From Anaerolineales bacterium (GTDB lineage Bacteria > Chloroflexota > Anaerolineae > Anaerolineales > UBA6663): a stretch of 64,000 nucleotides of DNA. The stretch covers positions 60,334 through 124,333 of the forward strand of contig JADZEK010000016.1 in the NCBI GenBank assembly GCA_020850595.1. Reading direction: 5' to 3'. This document shows positions 50,450 to 57,837 of this stretch, piece by piece. The notes beneath the pieces are model-generated. The model saw nothing but the letters and a program-made list of their open reading frames with translations, searched no databases and was not told the DNA's origin. A program made the translations under genes and the position numbers. Numbering within the stretch: position 1 is the stretch's first letter; every line of letters starts with the position of its first letter.

Positions 50450-50968
50450 ATGAACAATGGGCGCATTATCGGGATCGTACTGATTGGCGGGGCCGTGGTC
50501 GTCTGCCTGCTGGGCGCGGCCGTCACCGTGGTGCCGATGATCTCCGGCGACCTGTCCCCCGCCGCCATGGTGCTGGGGCTGGCGGTGGCCGGCATTGTCG
50601 CGCTACCTTTGGTCGCAATCGGCGTATTTATGATCGTGCGCGGCGGACAAGAAGCCAAGACTGATGTGCAGGCCGCCAAGCAGCGCCGCCTGCTCGACAT
50701 GGTCTCCTCCAAGGGCGAGGTCTCCATGAACGATGCCGCTGTCGAGCTTCAAATCCCGCGCGCGGAACTGAAAGACTGGATCTACCGGCTGGTGGGGCTG
50801 GGCGTCTTCTCCGGCTACATCAACTGGGATGACGGCGTGCTCTACAGCGCCCAAGCCTCGCAGTTGCGCGACCTGACCAACTGCAAGAAATGCGGCGGCG
50901 AGGTAAAATTGGCGGGCAAAGGCGTGGTTAAGTGCCCTTACTGCGGCACTGAGTACTTCCTGGATTAG
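50450..50968 (+). CDS. Membrane protein with winged-helix-like and zinc-ribbon domains
   Basis: The 172-residue protein has two N-terminal membrane helices (IGIVLIGGAVVVCLLGAAVT and LGLAVAGIVALPLVAIGVFM), then a helical region RRLLDMVSSKGEVSMNDAAV with ELQIPRAELKDWIYRLV, resembling a PCI/winged helix. A C-terminal zinc ribbon CKKCGGEV then CPYCGTEYF follows. The layout suggests a membrane-anchored adaptor with the soluble part in the cytoplasm. In the B. subtilis ydjFGHI cluster, YdjG also pairs zinc-ribbon and membrane features. The gene lies 52 bp after the DUF2207 gene and 42 bp before the next. Confidence 0.68.
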   Translation: MNNGRIIGIVLIGGAVVVCLLGAAVTVVPMISGDLSPAAMVLGLAVAGIVALPLVAIGVFMIVRGGQEAKTDVQAAKQRRLLDMVSSKGEVSMNDAAVELQIPRAELKDWIYRLVGLGVFSGYINWDDGVLYSAQASQLRDLTNCKKCGGEVKLAGKGVVKCPYCGTEYFLD

Positions 50969-51009
50969 CGCGCAGAGCGTTCCCGGTCTCAGACCAAGGA
51001 GAACTGAGC

Positions 51010-51525
51010 ATGACTGACTACTACGACAAGATCAAGGACTCCCAGGGCCTGTTTGGCAAGATCGCCGGCATGATCCCCGGCTTCAACGGCTACCTGGACC
51101 GAGAACAGCGGCGCGAAGCCGACAAGATGCTGCGCGACAACATTGCCAATCGCTACAGCGAGCAGTTGGGCCGCATCTCCAACTTGCAGGTGCAGATGCT
51201 CTCCAGCGGCGGCATTGACTACCTCGACGACCTGCAAGACGCCGCCACCCGCCTCCAACGCTTCATTGACACGGTCAAGACGGCTGCGCACGGCTACGCC
51301 GGCCTGTTCGACGCCATCAAGGTCAACGAGCCGGAGCTTATCAAGCTCTACCAGTTTGACCTGGCTATGCTTGAGAACGTCGGCAATGTGGCCTCGGCCG
51401 TTGATAACGTTGAAAGCTCGGTCGGCGGCGACGGCCTGCCGGCGGCGCTGCGCCACCTGTCTTCCGTCATCGGCGAAGCCAACACCACCTACGAGCGCCG
51501 CAAAGAAGTGCTCGCCACCAAGTAG
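51010..51525 (+). CDS. Uncharacterised helical protein in the SPFH cassette
   Basis: This 171-residue soluble protein is rich in charged and Ala/Leu heptad-like stretches, such as REQRREADKMLRDNIANRYS and LDDLQDAATRLQRFIDTVKT, so it is probably mostly alpha-helical and may form coiled coils. I do not recognise a family. It sits where the PspA-like protein stands in ydj-type clusters and may play the equivalent structural part, but I see no definite PspA signature. AAGGAG lies 4 nt upstream of the ATG. It is 27 bp before the SPFH gene. Confidence 0.65.
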   Translation: MTDYYDKIKDSQGLFGKIAGMIPGFNGYLDREQRREADKMLRDNIANRYSEQLGRISNLQVQMLSSGGIDYLDDLQDAATRLQRFIDTVKTAAHGYAGLFDAIKVNEPELIKLYQFDLAMLENVGNVASAVDNVESSVGGDGLPAALRHLSSVIGEANTTYERRKEVLATK

Positions 51526-51552
51526 CCGCCCGCGCCCTAAGGAGAAACCCAC

Positions 51553-52641
51553 ATGGCCCGTGTCTTTGATGTCGTTGAGTATCCCGATGCCATGCGCAAT
51601 GAGCTGGTGCACCGCTTCCCCGAAAGCGGCCCCGGCGACTTCCGCATCGGCTCCCAGGTCATCGTTCGCGAGGGGCAGGTGGCGGTCTTCATGCGTGACG
51701 GCCGCGCCCTGGATGCTTTCAATGCCGGCCGCACCACCATCACCACCGCCAACGTGCCGCTGCTGACCAACCTGCTTGGCAAGCTCTTCGATGGCCGCAC
51801 CCCCTTCCCGGCCGAAGTCTACTTCGTCAACACCCGCGAGTTCCCCGACGTCAAATGGGGCACCCCGCAGCCCATCATCGTCAAGAACCCCGGCGTCGGC
51901 CTGGGCGTAGCGCTGCTGCAAGCCTTCGGCAATTACTCGTTTTTCGTCAGCAACCCGCAGCAGTTCGTCAGCCAGTTCGTCGGCGCGCAGGGCGTCTACA
52001 GCCTGAGCGAAATCCAGGGCCGCTTCCGCACCATCCTGCTCAGCAAGTTGGCCGACATGTTCGGCGAGTTGGGCACCAAGGGCGGCCGCTCCGTGCTCGA
52101 CATCATCGGCCTTACCGAGGAAATCCAGGCCGGCGTGCGCGCCAAGGCCCAGGAAGACTTCAAGGCCATCGGCGTCACGCTCAAGACCTTCGGCATTGAG
52201 AGCATCAAGCCCTCCGAGAAGTCGGCCGAGGAACTGCGCGCCATGGGCATGCTCGACATGGCCACCTACACCCAACTCCAGGCCGCTGACGCCATGCGCG
52301 ATGCGGCCAAGAACCCCAGCGGCGGCGCAGGCCTCACCGCCGGCATCGGCGCGGGCATCGGCATCGGCAACATCATGAGCCAGGCGCTGGCCGGTGGCAT
52401 GGCCGCCCAGCCTCCGCAGCCCCAGCCGCCCGCGCAGCCGCCCGCTCCGCAGGGCGGCGGCGGCGCTCCCGCTGCGGCGGCTGTTCCGGCCGTCATGTCG
52501 CCCGCCGACGCGGCCAGCTACCTTCAGGTCAGCGAAGCCGACATCAACCAGATGATCGCCGACGGCGCCATCAAGTCGAAGAAAATCGGCTCGCAGGTCC
52601 GCATTAGCAAGCAGGCGTTGGACGACTTCCTGAACTCGTAA
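51553..52641 (+). CDS. SPFH/Band 7 protein with C-terminal excisionase-like HTH domain
   Basis: Residues 1 to about 260 resemble the SPFH (YdjI/virion-core-like) domain: IGSQVIVREGQVAVFMRDGR, PAEVYFVNTREFPDVKWGTP, FRTILLSKLADMFGEL and FGIESIKPSEKSAEE. A Gly-rich helix and a Pro/Gln/Ala linker (about 270-310) lead to a C-terminal segment MSPADAASYLQVSEADINQM with IADGAIKSKKIGSQVRISKQ. This looks like an excisionase/MerR-type helix-turn-helix. SPFH proteins form membrane scaffolds; a DNA-binding tail is unusual. It is last of the operon and ends about 22 bp before a strong hairpin. Confidence 0.82.
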   Translation: MARVFDVVEYPDAMRNELVHRFPESGPGDFRIGSQVIVREGQVAVFMRDGRALDAFNAGRTTITTANVPLLTNLLGKLFDGRTPFPAEVYFVNTREFPDVKWGTPQPIIVKNPGVGLGVALLQAFGNYSFFVSNPQQFVSQFVGAQGVYSLSEIQGRFRTILLSKLADMFGELGTKGGRSVLDIIGLTEEIQAGVRAKAQEDFKAIGVTLKTFGIESIKPSEKSAEELRAMGMLDMATYTQLQAADAMRDAAKNPSGGAGLTAGIGAGIGIGNIMSQALAGGMAAQPPQPQPPAQPPAPQGGGGAPAAAAVPAVMSPADAASYLQVSEADINQMIADGAIKSKKIGSQVRISKQALDDFLNS

Positions 52642-52662
52642 GCCCGCTGCTTCCGCGCAACC

Positions 52663-52696
52663 AAAAAGCGGGCGTGACCCATCGGTCACGCCCGCT
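52663..52696 (-). terminator. Bidirectional terminator between the SPFH and lipoprotein genes
   Basis: AGCGGGCGTGACC (52667-52679) pairs perfectly over 13 bp with GGTCACGCCCGCT (52684-52696), loop CATC. On the minus strand it is followed by TTTTT, so it ends the zinc operon transcript. On the plus strand it follows the SPFH stop but the T tail is poor (GCTGTT). Confidence 0.85.
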
Positions 52697-52717
52697 GCTG
52701 TTATCCTACGCCGGCTT

Positions 52718-53902
52718 CTATGGCAGCCACTCCAATGAGCCGGACCCCGATACGTCCAGCAGTTTCACCGGTTCGCCGCCCGTTACCGGCAGCACATACA
52801 GTCCGCTGGCGCTGATGTAGGCCATGTACCTCCCATCCGGCGCCAGGTCGCCGAACATGCCCGTGTCCAGCCTGTTCGACAGCCGCCTGGGCGAGCCGCC
52901 TCCCACCGGGATTGACCACCAGTCCGAGGGCACGCTGTGGGCCGGCGGCAATGCCGGCGGGGCAGGTGGCGGCGCGGCCTCCGCCGCCGTCGCGCCCGTC
53001 AGGGCATCTAGCCAGGCGAACGGGCGGCTCAGGACCGCCGCCGCGGGACCTTCACCCACCGCGCTGAAGATCACCGTCTGCCCATCCAGCGTGAACAGCG
53101 GCGCGTCCACCGCCGTGAAGTCCTTGGGCGCGGTCAACTGCCGCACGTCGGCGCCGTCCGCCGCCGCCAGGTTCAGGCTGTTGGTGTAGTCCCTCGGGTC
53201 CGAGTACACATACACCAGCTGGGTGCCGTCGGCGCTTAGCGCGGGCCACAAGCCGTCGTTCAAGATCACCTCTGCCGCGCCCGTCGCGCTAGCCGCCCCA
53301 CCGTTGGGGTCGGCCGCCATGGGCAGCCGCTCCATCGTGTAGGTGAACGACGAGCCGCCGGCATTGTCCGACGGCGTGAAGTGCGCAAAGTACAGGTACT
53401 GCCCGTCTGGCGCCCACAGAGGCGAGAAATAGGCCTCGTGCGGGTCAACCCGCTCGACCAGCGGCGTCAAGTCGTCCGGGGTGCAGGGCGTGCCCCGCGT
53501 CAGGCACTCTCCCGGCAGTTCATAGATGGCGGTGTAACCTAGCTGCACCTCGCCCTCAGCCGGTGGCGGCGCGTAGGCCAGGGCCAGGCTTTGGCCGCCG
53601 GCGCTGGCGCTCACCGCCGTCAGCCAGGCCCCCTCCGGCAGGGCGAAGATCACCCGCGCCTCGGCCGTGGCCAGGTCCAGGTAGTGAATGCCCTGCTCGC
53701 CCAGGCTAAACAGCAGGTGACCGCCCAGGCCCAGGTTTTTCCAGGGCGTGTCCGCGCCTACCGGCAGCGCCGTGGCCGTGGCCGTCGCCGCGATGATGGG
53801 CACTTCCACCGTTGGCGCCGCCGTCGTTGCGCCGCCCCCGCAGGCCGCCAACAGCAGACCTGCCAATCCTAGCACTTGCCCAACCACGTGTTGTCGTTTC
53901 AT
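52718..53902 (-). CDS. TolB/WD40-like beta-propeller lipoprotein
   Basis: The 394-residue protein has a lipobox in GLAGLLLAACGGG and then propeller-type motifs (YFSPLWAPDGQYLYFAHF, WPALSADGTQLVYVY, FTLDGQTVIFSAVG, GDLAPDGRYMAYISASGLYV) typical of TolB/PD40 repeats. It is predicted to be lipid-anchored outside the membrane. ATG 53902 is chosen over TTG 53920. It begins 33 bp after znuB and no terminator lies between, so it is probably part of the zinc operon. Its ligand is unknown. Confidence 0.78.
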   Translation of the reverse strand: MKRQHVVGQVLGLAGLLLAACGGGATTAAPTVEVPIIAATATATALPVGADTPWKNLGLGGHLLFSLGEQGIHYLDLATAEARVIFALPEGAWLTAVSASAGGQSLALAYAPPPAEGEVQLGYTAIYELPGECLTRGTPCTPDDLTPLVERVDPHEAYFSPLWAPDGQYLYFAHFTPSDNAGGSSFTYTMERLPMAADPNGGAASATGAAEVILNDGLWPALSADGTQLVYVYSDPRDYTNSLNLAAADGADVRQLTAPKDFTAVDAPLFTLDGQTVIFSAVGEGPAAAVLSRPFAWLDALTGATAAEAAPPPAPPALPPAHSVPSDWWSIPVGGGSPRRLSNRLDTGMFGDLAPDGRYMAYISASGLYVLPVTGGEPVKLLDVSGSGSLEWLP

Positions 53903-53935
53903 CCGCCTGCCTTTAAGCAACCTGGCCGCGCGCCT

Positions 53936-54766
53936 TCAGGCCCGGCCCCGCGCCTGCGTGACCACCCAGGCGAGCCCGAAGCACGCCGTGGCCACCAGCA
54001 CAATCGCCGCGCCTGAGGCGACGGCGACATAGTACGAGAGATACAATCCAGCCACGCCGGAGAACACGCCCACCCCCACCGCAATCGCCAGCATCCGCGG
54101 CAGCCGCCGCGCCAGCAGATAGCCCGTGGCGGCGGGCGTGATCAGCATGGCCGTCATCAGTCCCGCGCCCACCGTTTGCAGCGCCACCACCACCGTCACG
54201 GCAATCAGCACCAGCAGCAGGTAACGCAGCGCCTCGCCCGGCAGTCGCAGTGTGGCCGCGTGCACCGGGTCGAACGCCACTGCCACCAGTTCCTTGAACA
54301 GCGCCCCAATCACCAGCAGCACGCCGCCGCCGAACACCGCGATCCGTGCTAGGTCGCCCAGCGTGATCGCCAGGATGTTCCCAAACAGAATGTGACTCAA
54401 GTCCACGCTGTAGCTGCGGATGGTGCTGATCAGCGCGATGCCCAGCGCGAACGCCCCGGCGAAGATGACCCCGATGGCGGCGTCTTCACTCAGCCGCTGC
54501 TTATTGCTCACCGCGCCGATGCCCAGCGCCGTGACCACCGCCGCCCCCAGCGCCCCCCAGAACAGCGGTCCAGCCGTGCCACCGGCCAAATAGGCCACAG
54601 CCACGCCCGGCAGTACCGCGTGCGACAGCGCCTCGCCAAAGAACGCCAGCCCGCGCAGCACCACGAAACAGCCCACCACGGCGCACACCGCGCCGACCAT
54701 CACGGCCGCTGCCAGCCCGCGCCACATGAAGGCGTATTGCAATGGTTCGAGCAGAAATTGGAGCAT
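53936..54766 (-). CDS. znuB: Zinc/manganese ABC transporter permease
   Basis: ZnuB-type permeases have eight or nine helices, as here: LVAVMVGAVCAVVG-like segments, YLLLVLIAVTVVVALQTVGA, GVFSGVAGLYLSYYVA and similar. The 276-residue protein begins MLQFLLEPLQYAFMWRGLAA, the classic start of the group, and has FFGEALSHAVLPGVAVAYLA, a family signature. ATG 54766 overlaps the znuC stop (TGATG). With zur and znuA next to it, zinc is the likely substrate. Manganese or iron cannot be excluded from the permease alone. Confidence 0.9.
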   Translation of the reverse strand: MLQFLLEPLQYAFMWRGLAAAVMVGAVCAVVGCFVVLRGLAFFGEALSHAVLPGVAVAYLAGGTAGPLFWGALGAAVVTALGIGAVSNKQRLSEDAAIGVIFAGAFALGIALISTIRSYSVDLSHILFGNILAITLGDLARIAVFGGGVLLVIGALFKELVAVAFDPVHAATLRLPGEALRYLLLVLIAVTVVVALQTVGAGLMTAMLITPAATGYLLARRLPRMLAIAVGVGVFSGVAGLYLSYYVAVASGAAIVLVATACFGLAWVVTQARGRA

Positions 54767-55602
54767 CAGTTGCCGCCGTCGTCGGTGCTCACGGTCAGCG
54801 GCGCGCCGGTCGGGTCGCTCCCCGGCGCCCACACCACCAGCCGGCCGCCATAGGCCGCGCGCAGCAGTTCGGGCCTCAGCACCGCGCTCGCCGGGCCGTC
54901 GGCCATCAGCCGATGGTTCAGCAGCAGCAGCCGGTCGAAGCGCGTGGCTGCCAGTTGCAGGTCATGCGTCGAGAGCACCACCGTCACCCGCCGCGCCCGC
55001 AGCCCCTCCAGCAGTTCCAGGATTTGCTCCTGCGCTTCCGCGTCCACGCCGCTGAACGGCTCATCCAGCAGCAGCACATCGGCGCGTTGGGCCAGTGCGC
55101 GCGCAATGAACACGCGCTGCTGCTGCCCGCCGGAGAGGTCGGCAATCGGCTGCTGCGCCAGGTGCGCCAGCCCCACCTGGTCCAGCGCCTGCGCCGCCGC
55201 CGCCCGCGCCGCCTTGCCCGGTCGTCGCAGCCAGCCCACCGCCCGCAGCGTGCCCATCAGCACCACGTCGCTCGCCGACAGCGGGAACTTCCAATTCACC
55301 GCCTCGCGCTGCGGCACATAGCCAATGGCCGGGCAGTCGCCGGCGTGGTGGCTATGGCCGTGCACCTGCACGTCGCCGGTCAGGTGCGGCAGCAGTCCCA
55401 CGATTACCTTGAACAGGGTGCTCTTGCCCGCGCCGTTCGGCCCCACCACCGCCACGCGCTCGCCATGCCGCACGCTGAAACCGATGTCTTCCAGCACTGG
55501 CTGGCCTTTGCCATAGTTGGCCGAGATATTTGTCAATTCCAGTGCCGCGTGCCCGTGCGGCGCGGCCAGGGGGGCGGCTGCGTCCAATAGCTGTGTTGTC
55601 AT
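54766..55602 (-). CDS. znuC: Zinc/manganese ABC transporter ATPase
   Basis: The 278-residue ATPase has Walker A GPNGAGKSTLFKVIVGLL, the signature LSGGQQQRVFIARALAQRAD, Walker B LLLDEPFSGVDAEAQEQI and the switch His in VVLSTHDLQLAA. It energises ZnuB. Its stop overlaps the znuB start, and znuA ends 6 bp before its start, so the transporter genes form one transcript. The C-terminal 30 residues are not conserved. Confidence 0.93.
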   Translation of the reverse strand: MTTQLLDAAAPLAAPHGHAALELTNISANYGKGQPVLEDIGFSVRHGERVAVVGPNGAGKSTLFKVIVGLLPHLTGDVQVHGHSHHAGDCPAIGYVPQREAVNWKFPLSASDVVLMGTLRAVGWLRRPGKAARAAAAQALDQVGLAHLAQQPIADLSGGQQQRVFIARALAQRADVLLLDEPFSGVDAEAQEQILELLEGLRARRVTVVLSTHDLQLAATRFDRLLLLNHRLMADGPASAVLRPELLRAAYGGRLVVWAPGSDPTGAPLTVSTDDGGN

Positions 55603-55608
55603 GGCCTG

Positions 55609-56532
55609 CTAACTGCCCAGCGCCGCGACGATCGTTGTCACGTTGGCCCGCATCATGTCCACGTACGTCTCGCCGCCCGAGCCGGGCGCGCCCAGCGCGT
55701 CGGTGAACAGCGTCGCCACCAGCTTCACGCCGGCCTCGGCCGCCACCTGGTTCAGCAGTCCGTTGGCCCCAATGTTCTCGCCAAAAATCGCCGGCACGTC
55801 CGCTGCTTTCACCGCCTGCGCCAGCGCGGCCACCTGCTGTGCTGACGGCGACGCGCCCTCCGTCGAGGTCGGCAGCAGGCTGCCCAGCACCTCAAACCCA
55901 TAGCGCTGCGCGAAGTAGCCGAAGGTATCGTGCGTGGTCACCAGCTTGCGGCGCTCGGCGGGCAGGGCGCTCACCTGCTCGGCAATCCATCCGTCCAGCG
56001 CGGTCAGCTCGGCCAAGTAGGCGTCGGTGTTCGTCTGGTAGGCCGCCGCGTTAGCCGGGTCGGCCGCCGCCAGCGCCGCCTTGATGTTGCGCGCCATCGC
56101 CATCGCGTTCGTGGCGCTGTGCCACACATGCGGATCGGCCTCGCCCGTCTCCTCGCCTGTGCCCGCCCGCGGCGCGATGCCGTCCGCCGCGGCCACGCGC
56201 GTCGCTTGTGAGTCCGCCGCCGTGTACAGGTCGTCGAGCCAGGTCTCAAAGCCCAGCCCGTTCTCCACCACCACAGCGGCCTTGGCCAGCGCGGCGGCGT
56301 CTCCGGCGGTTGGAATAAAGGCGTGCGCGTCCACGCCCGGCCCCGCCAGCACCGTTAGCGCCACGTGCTCGCCGCCGATGACGCGCACTAAGTCGCCTAC
56401 CACGCTGAACGTCGCCGCCACCTTCAGGGGCTGGTCGCTGCTGGCGGCCGGCTTCGGGCCGCACGCCCCGGTCCCCAGCAGCAACCCTGCCGCGAGCAAG
56501 GCGGCCAGCCCCCGTGCCGGGCCGCCCGTCAT
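55609..56532 (-). CDS. znuA: Zinc-binding lipoprotein of the ABC transporter
   Basis: The protein (307 residues) has a lipobox (LLLGTGACGPK) and the cluster A-I binding-protein features: PGVDAHAFIPTAGDAAALAK, DPHVWHSATNAMAMARNIKA, KLVTTHDTFGYFAQRYGFEV and VPAIFGENIGANGLLNQVAA, which supply the His and Glu/Asp metal ligands. A His-rich loop common in ZnuA is absent here; an Ala/Gly/Thr/Glu stretch takes its place. ATG 56532 overlaps the zur stop (ATGA). Confidence 0.9.
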   Translation of the reverse strand: MTGGPARGLAALLAAGLLLGTGACGPKPAASSDQPLKVAATFSVVGDLVRVIGGEHVALTVLAGPGVDAHAFIPTAGDAAALAKAAVVVENGLGFETWLDDLYTAADSQATRVAAADGIAPRAGTGEETGEADPHVWHSATNAMAMARNIKAALAAADPANAAAYQTNTDAYLAELTALDGWIAEQVSALPAERRKLVTTHDTFGYFAQRYGFEVLGSLLPTSTEGASPSAQQVAALAQAVKAADVPAIFGENIGANGLLNQVAAEAGVKLVATLFTDALGAPGSGGETYVDMMRANVTTIVAALGS

Positions 56533-56984
56533 GCCCGCGCTCCTGCGCGGCACGCCGGGCACAGCCCAAACAGCTCCAGCCAGTGCCCGCTGATCTTGTA
56601 GCCCGTGCGCCGCTGCACCGCTGCTAGCAGCGCGCTCAAGTCGCAGTTGTCGAACTCCACCACCGAATGACAGCCTTGGCAGATGACATGATGCGCGTGG
56701 CCCTCGCTCGCCAGCGCGAAGGAGTGGCAGCCATCCGGCTGATGCAGCTTGCGCACCGCTCCGCACTCCGCCAGCAGGTCGAGCGTGCGGTAGACCGTCA
56801 CCAGGCCTGTCTGCGCGTAGTGCGCCTGCGCCTGCGCGTGAATCTCCGCCGGCGTGAGCGTGCGCCCGGCGTGGGCCAGCACGCGCACCACGGCGCGCCG
56901 TGGTCGCGTGAGCTTGTAGCCCCGCGCCGCCAGCGCCTCGGCCAGTTGCGCCTCCGTCGGCTCTGAATTGAAAACGGTTTTCAT
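56529..56984 (-). CDS. zur: Fur-family regulator, Zur-like
   Basis: The 151-residue protein shows the Fur winged helix (RGYKLTRPRRAVVRVLAHAG, TGLVTVYRTLDLLAECGAVR), the regulatory metal site HHVICQGCHSVVEFDNCDL and the structural zinc cysteines in CQGC and LCPACRAG. Being first in the znuACB operon indicates Zur rather than Fur. ATG 56984 is chosen because it has a promoter 10 nt upstream; a longer reading from 56999 lacks support. A 7-1-7 palindrome overlaps its first codons, so autoregulation is likely. Zur would repress the operon when zinc is plentiful. Confidence 0.88.
   Translation of the reverse strand: MKTVFNSEPTEAQLAEALAARGYKLTRPRRAVVRVLAHAGRTLTPAEIHAQAQAHYAQTGLVTVYRTLDLLAECGAVRKLHQPDGCHSFALASEGHAHHVICQGCHSVVEFDNCDLSALLAAVQRRTGYKISGHWLELFGLCPACRAGARA
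56969..56983. promoter_or_regulatory. Zur operator (7-1-7 palindrome)
   Basis: TGAAAAC-G-GTTTTCA is a perfect 7-1-7 inverted repeat, the Fur-family box form. It overlaps the zur start codon and codons 2-5, about 5-20 bp downstream of the predicted transcription start. Bound Zur would block early elongation or initiation. Confidence 0.7.
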
Positions 56985-56994
56985 TTCGGCGGGG

Positions 56995-57024
56995 AGCATA
57001 TCACGCCGTGCCGCGGGTTGTCAA
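56995..57024 (-). promoter_or_regulatory. Promoter of the zur-znuACB operon
   Basis: On the minus strand a perfect TTGACA (57019-57024) and the extended -10 TGA-TATGCT (hexamer 56995-57000) are 18 bp apart. The zur ATG is 10 nt after the hexamer, so the mRNA should have at most a few untranslated bases. Confidence 0.7.
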
Positions 57025-57036
57025 GCCGGTCCCGCC

Positions 57037-57819
57037 TTACGGATACAGATAGGGCTGCTCCGGCGCGGCCACCCCCTCCACTTGCGCGGCCTCCACCAGC
57101 GGCGTGGGTCGTCCGCCCAGGCTGCCCACCGCCATCACCCCCCGCACACGCACCCAGCCGTTGTCGGCCAACTCGGCCGCCCCCGGCCACGCCACCAGCA
57201 CCCCCACCGCTGTGGCATCGGCCGCGCAGCAGGGCATCACGAAGCGGCTCACCAGGAACTGCTCCTCTGCCGGCCCCGCGCCGTGATACACAAACCCAAT
57301 CACGTCCGCCGCCTGCCCGTTATAGTCGCTTGGGTCGCTCGTGCCGTTGAAGGCGCGCACCCAGTCCAGCACGTTGCGGTCGCCGGCGGCCCGCTCCCAT
57401 GGTCCCGCCGCGCCGCCACCCGCCGCCAGTGGCACGCTGATGTTGATGCCCCGATTGGCGATGGCGACTGTGCCCAGCGGCCGGGCCGGGATCAGCAGGC
57501 CCAGCGCCAGCGGCACCGCCAGCGCCAGCAGCCCCCACAACCCCGCCTGGCTGCCGGCCGCGTGCCCGTGGCTGTCGTCATGGTCGTGCGTCCGCTCCTG
57601 GTGGTCGTCGTGCCCGGCCGCCTCTGCGCGGCGCGGACGGGGCAGCGCCAGTGCCGCCAGGGTCAGCAGCCCCGCCGCCGTTGGCCCAATGAGCCACACA
57701 AAGCGCTGATTGATATACTCATACAGTGTGCCGTCCCAGGCCTTTTGCAGCAGGAACAGCCCCAGCCCGGCCAGCACCAGAGCCTGGAGTGAGCGTTGCG
57801 TTCGCAGAGTCAAAGTCAT
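57037..57819 (-). CDS. TIGR03943-like membrane protein with His-rich loop
   Basis: The 260-residue protein has two N-terminal membrane helices, a His/Asp-rich cytoplasmic or external loop (GHDDHQERTHDHDDSHGH, about residues 69-86), another helix, and a C-terminal domain with FVYHGAGPAEEQFLVSRFVM then PCCAADATAVGVLV and VRVRGV. This order resembles the UPF0703/YcgQ (TIGR03943) family, partners of YcgR/COG0701 permeases. The loop is suited to binding zinc, and the neighbours zur and znu suggest a role in zinc or a zinc complex. Direct function is unknown. It lies 18 bp after the permease gene. Confidence 0.75.
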   Translation of the reverse strand: MTLTLRTQRSLQALVLAGLGLFLLQKAWDGTLYEYINQRFVWLIGPTAAGLLTLAALALPRPRRAEAAGHDDHQERTHDHDDSHGHAAGSQAGLWGLLALAVPLALGLLIPARPLGTVAIANRGINISVPLAAGGGAAGPWERAAGDRNVLDWVRAFNGTSDPSDYNGQAADVIGFVYHGAGPAEEQFLVSRFVMPCCAADATAVGVLVAWPGAAELADNGWVRVRGVMAVGSLGGRPTPLVEAAQVEGVAAPEQPYLYP

Positions 57820-57837
57820 GCGCGGCCTTCGCCCCGG

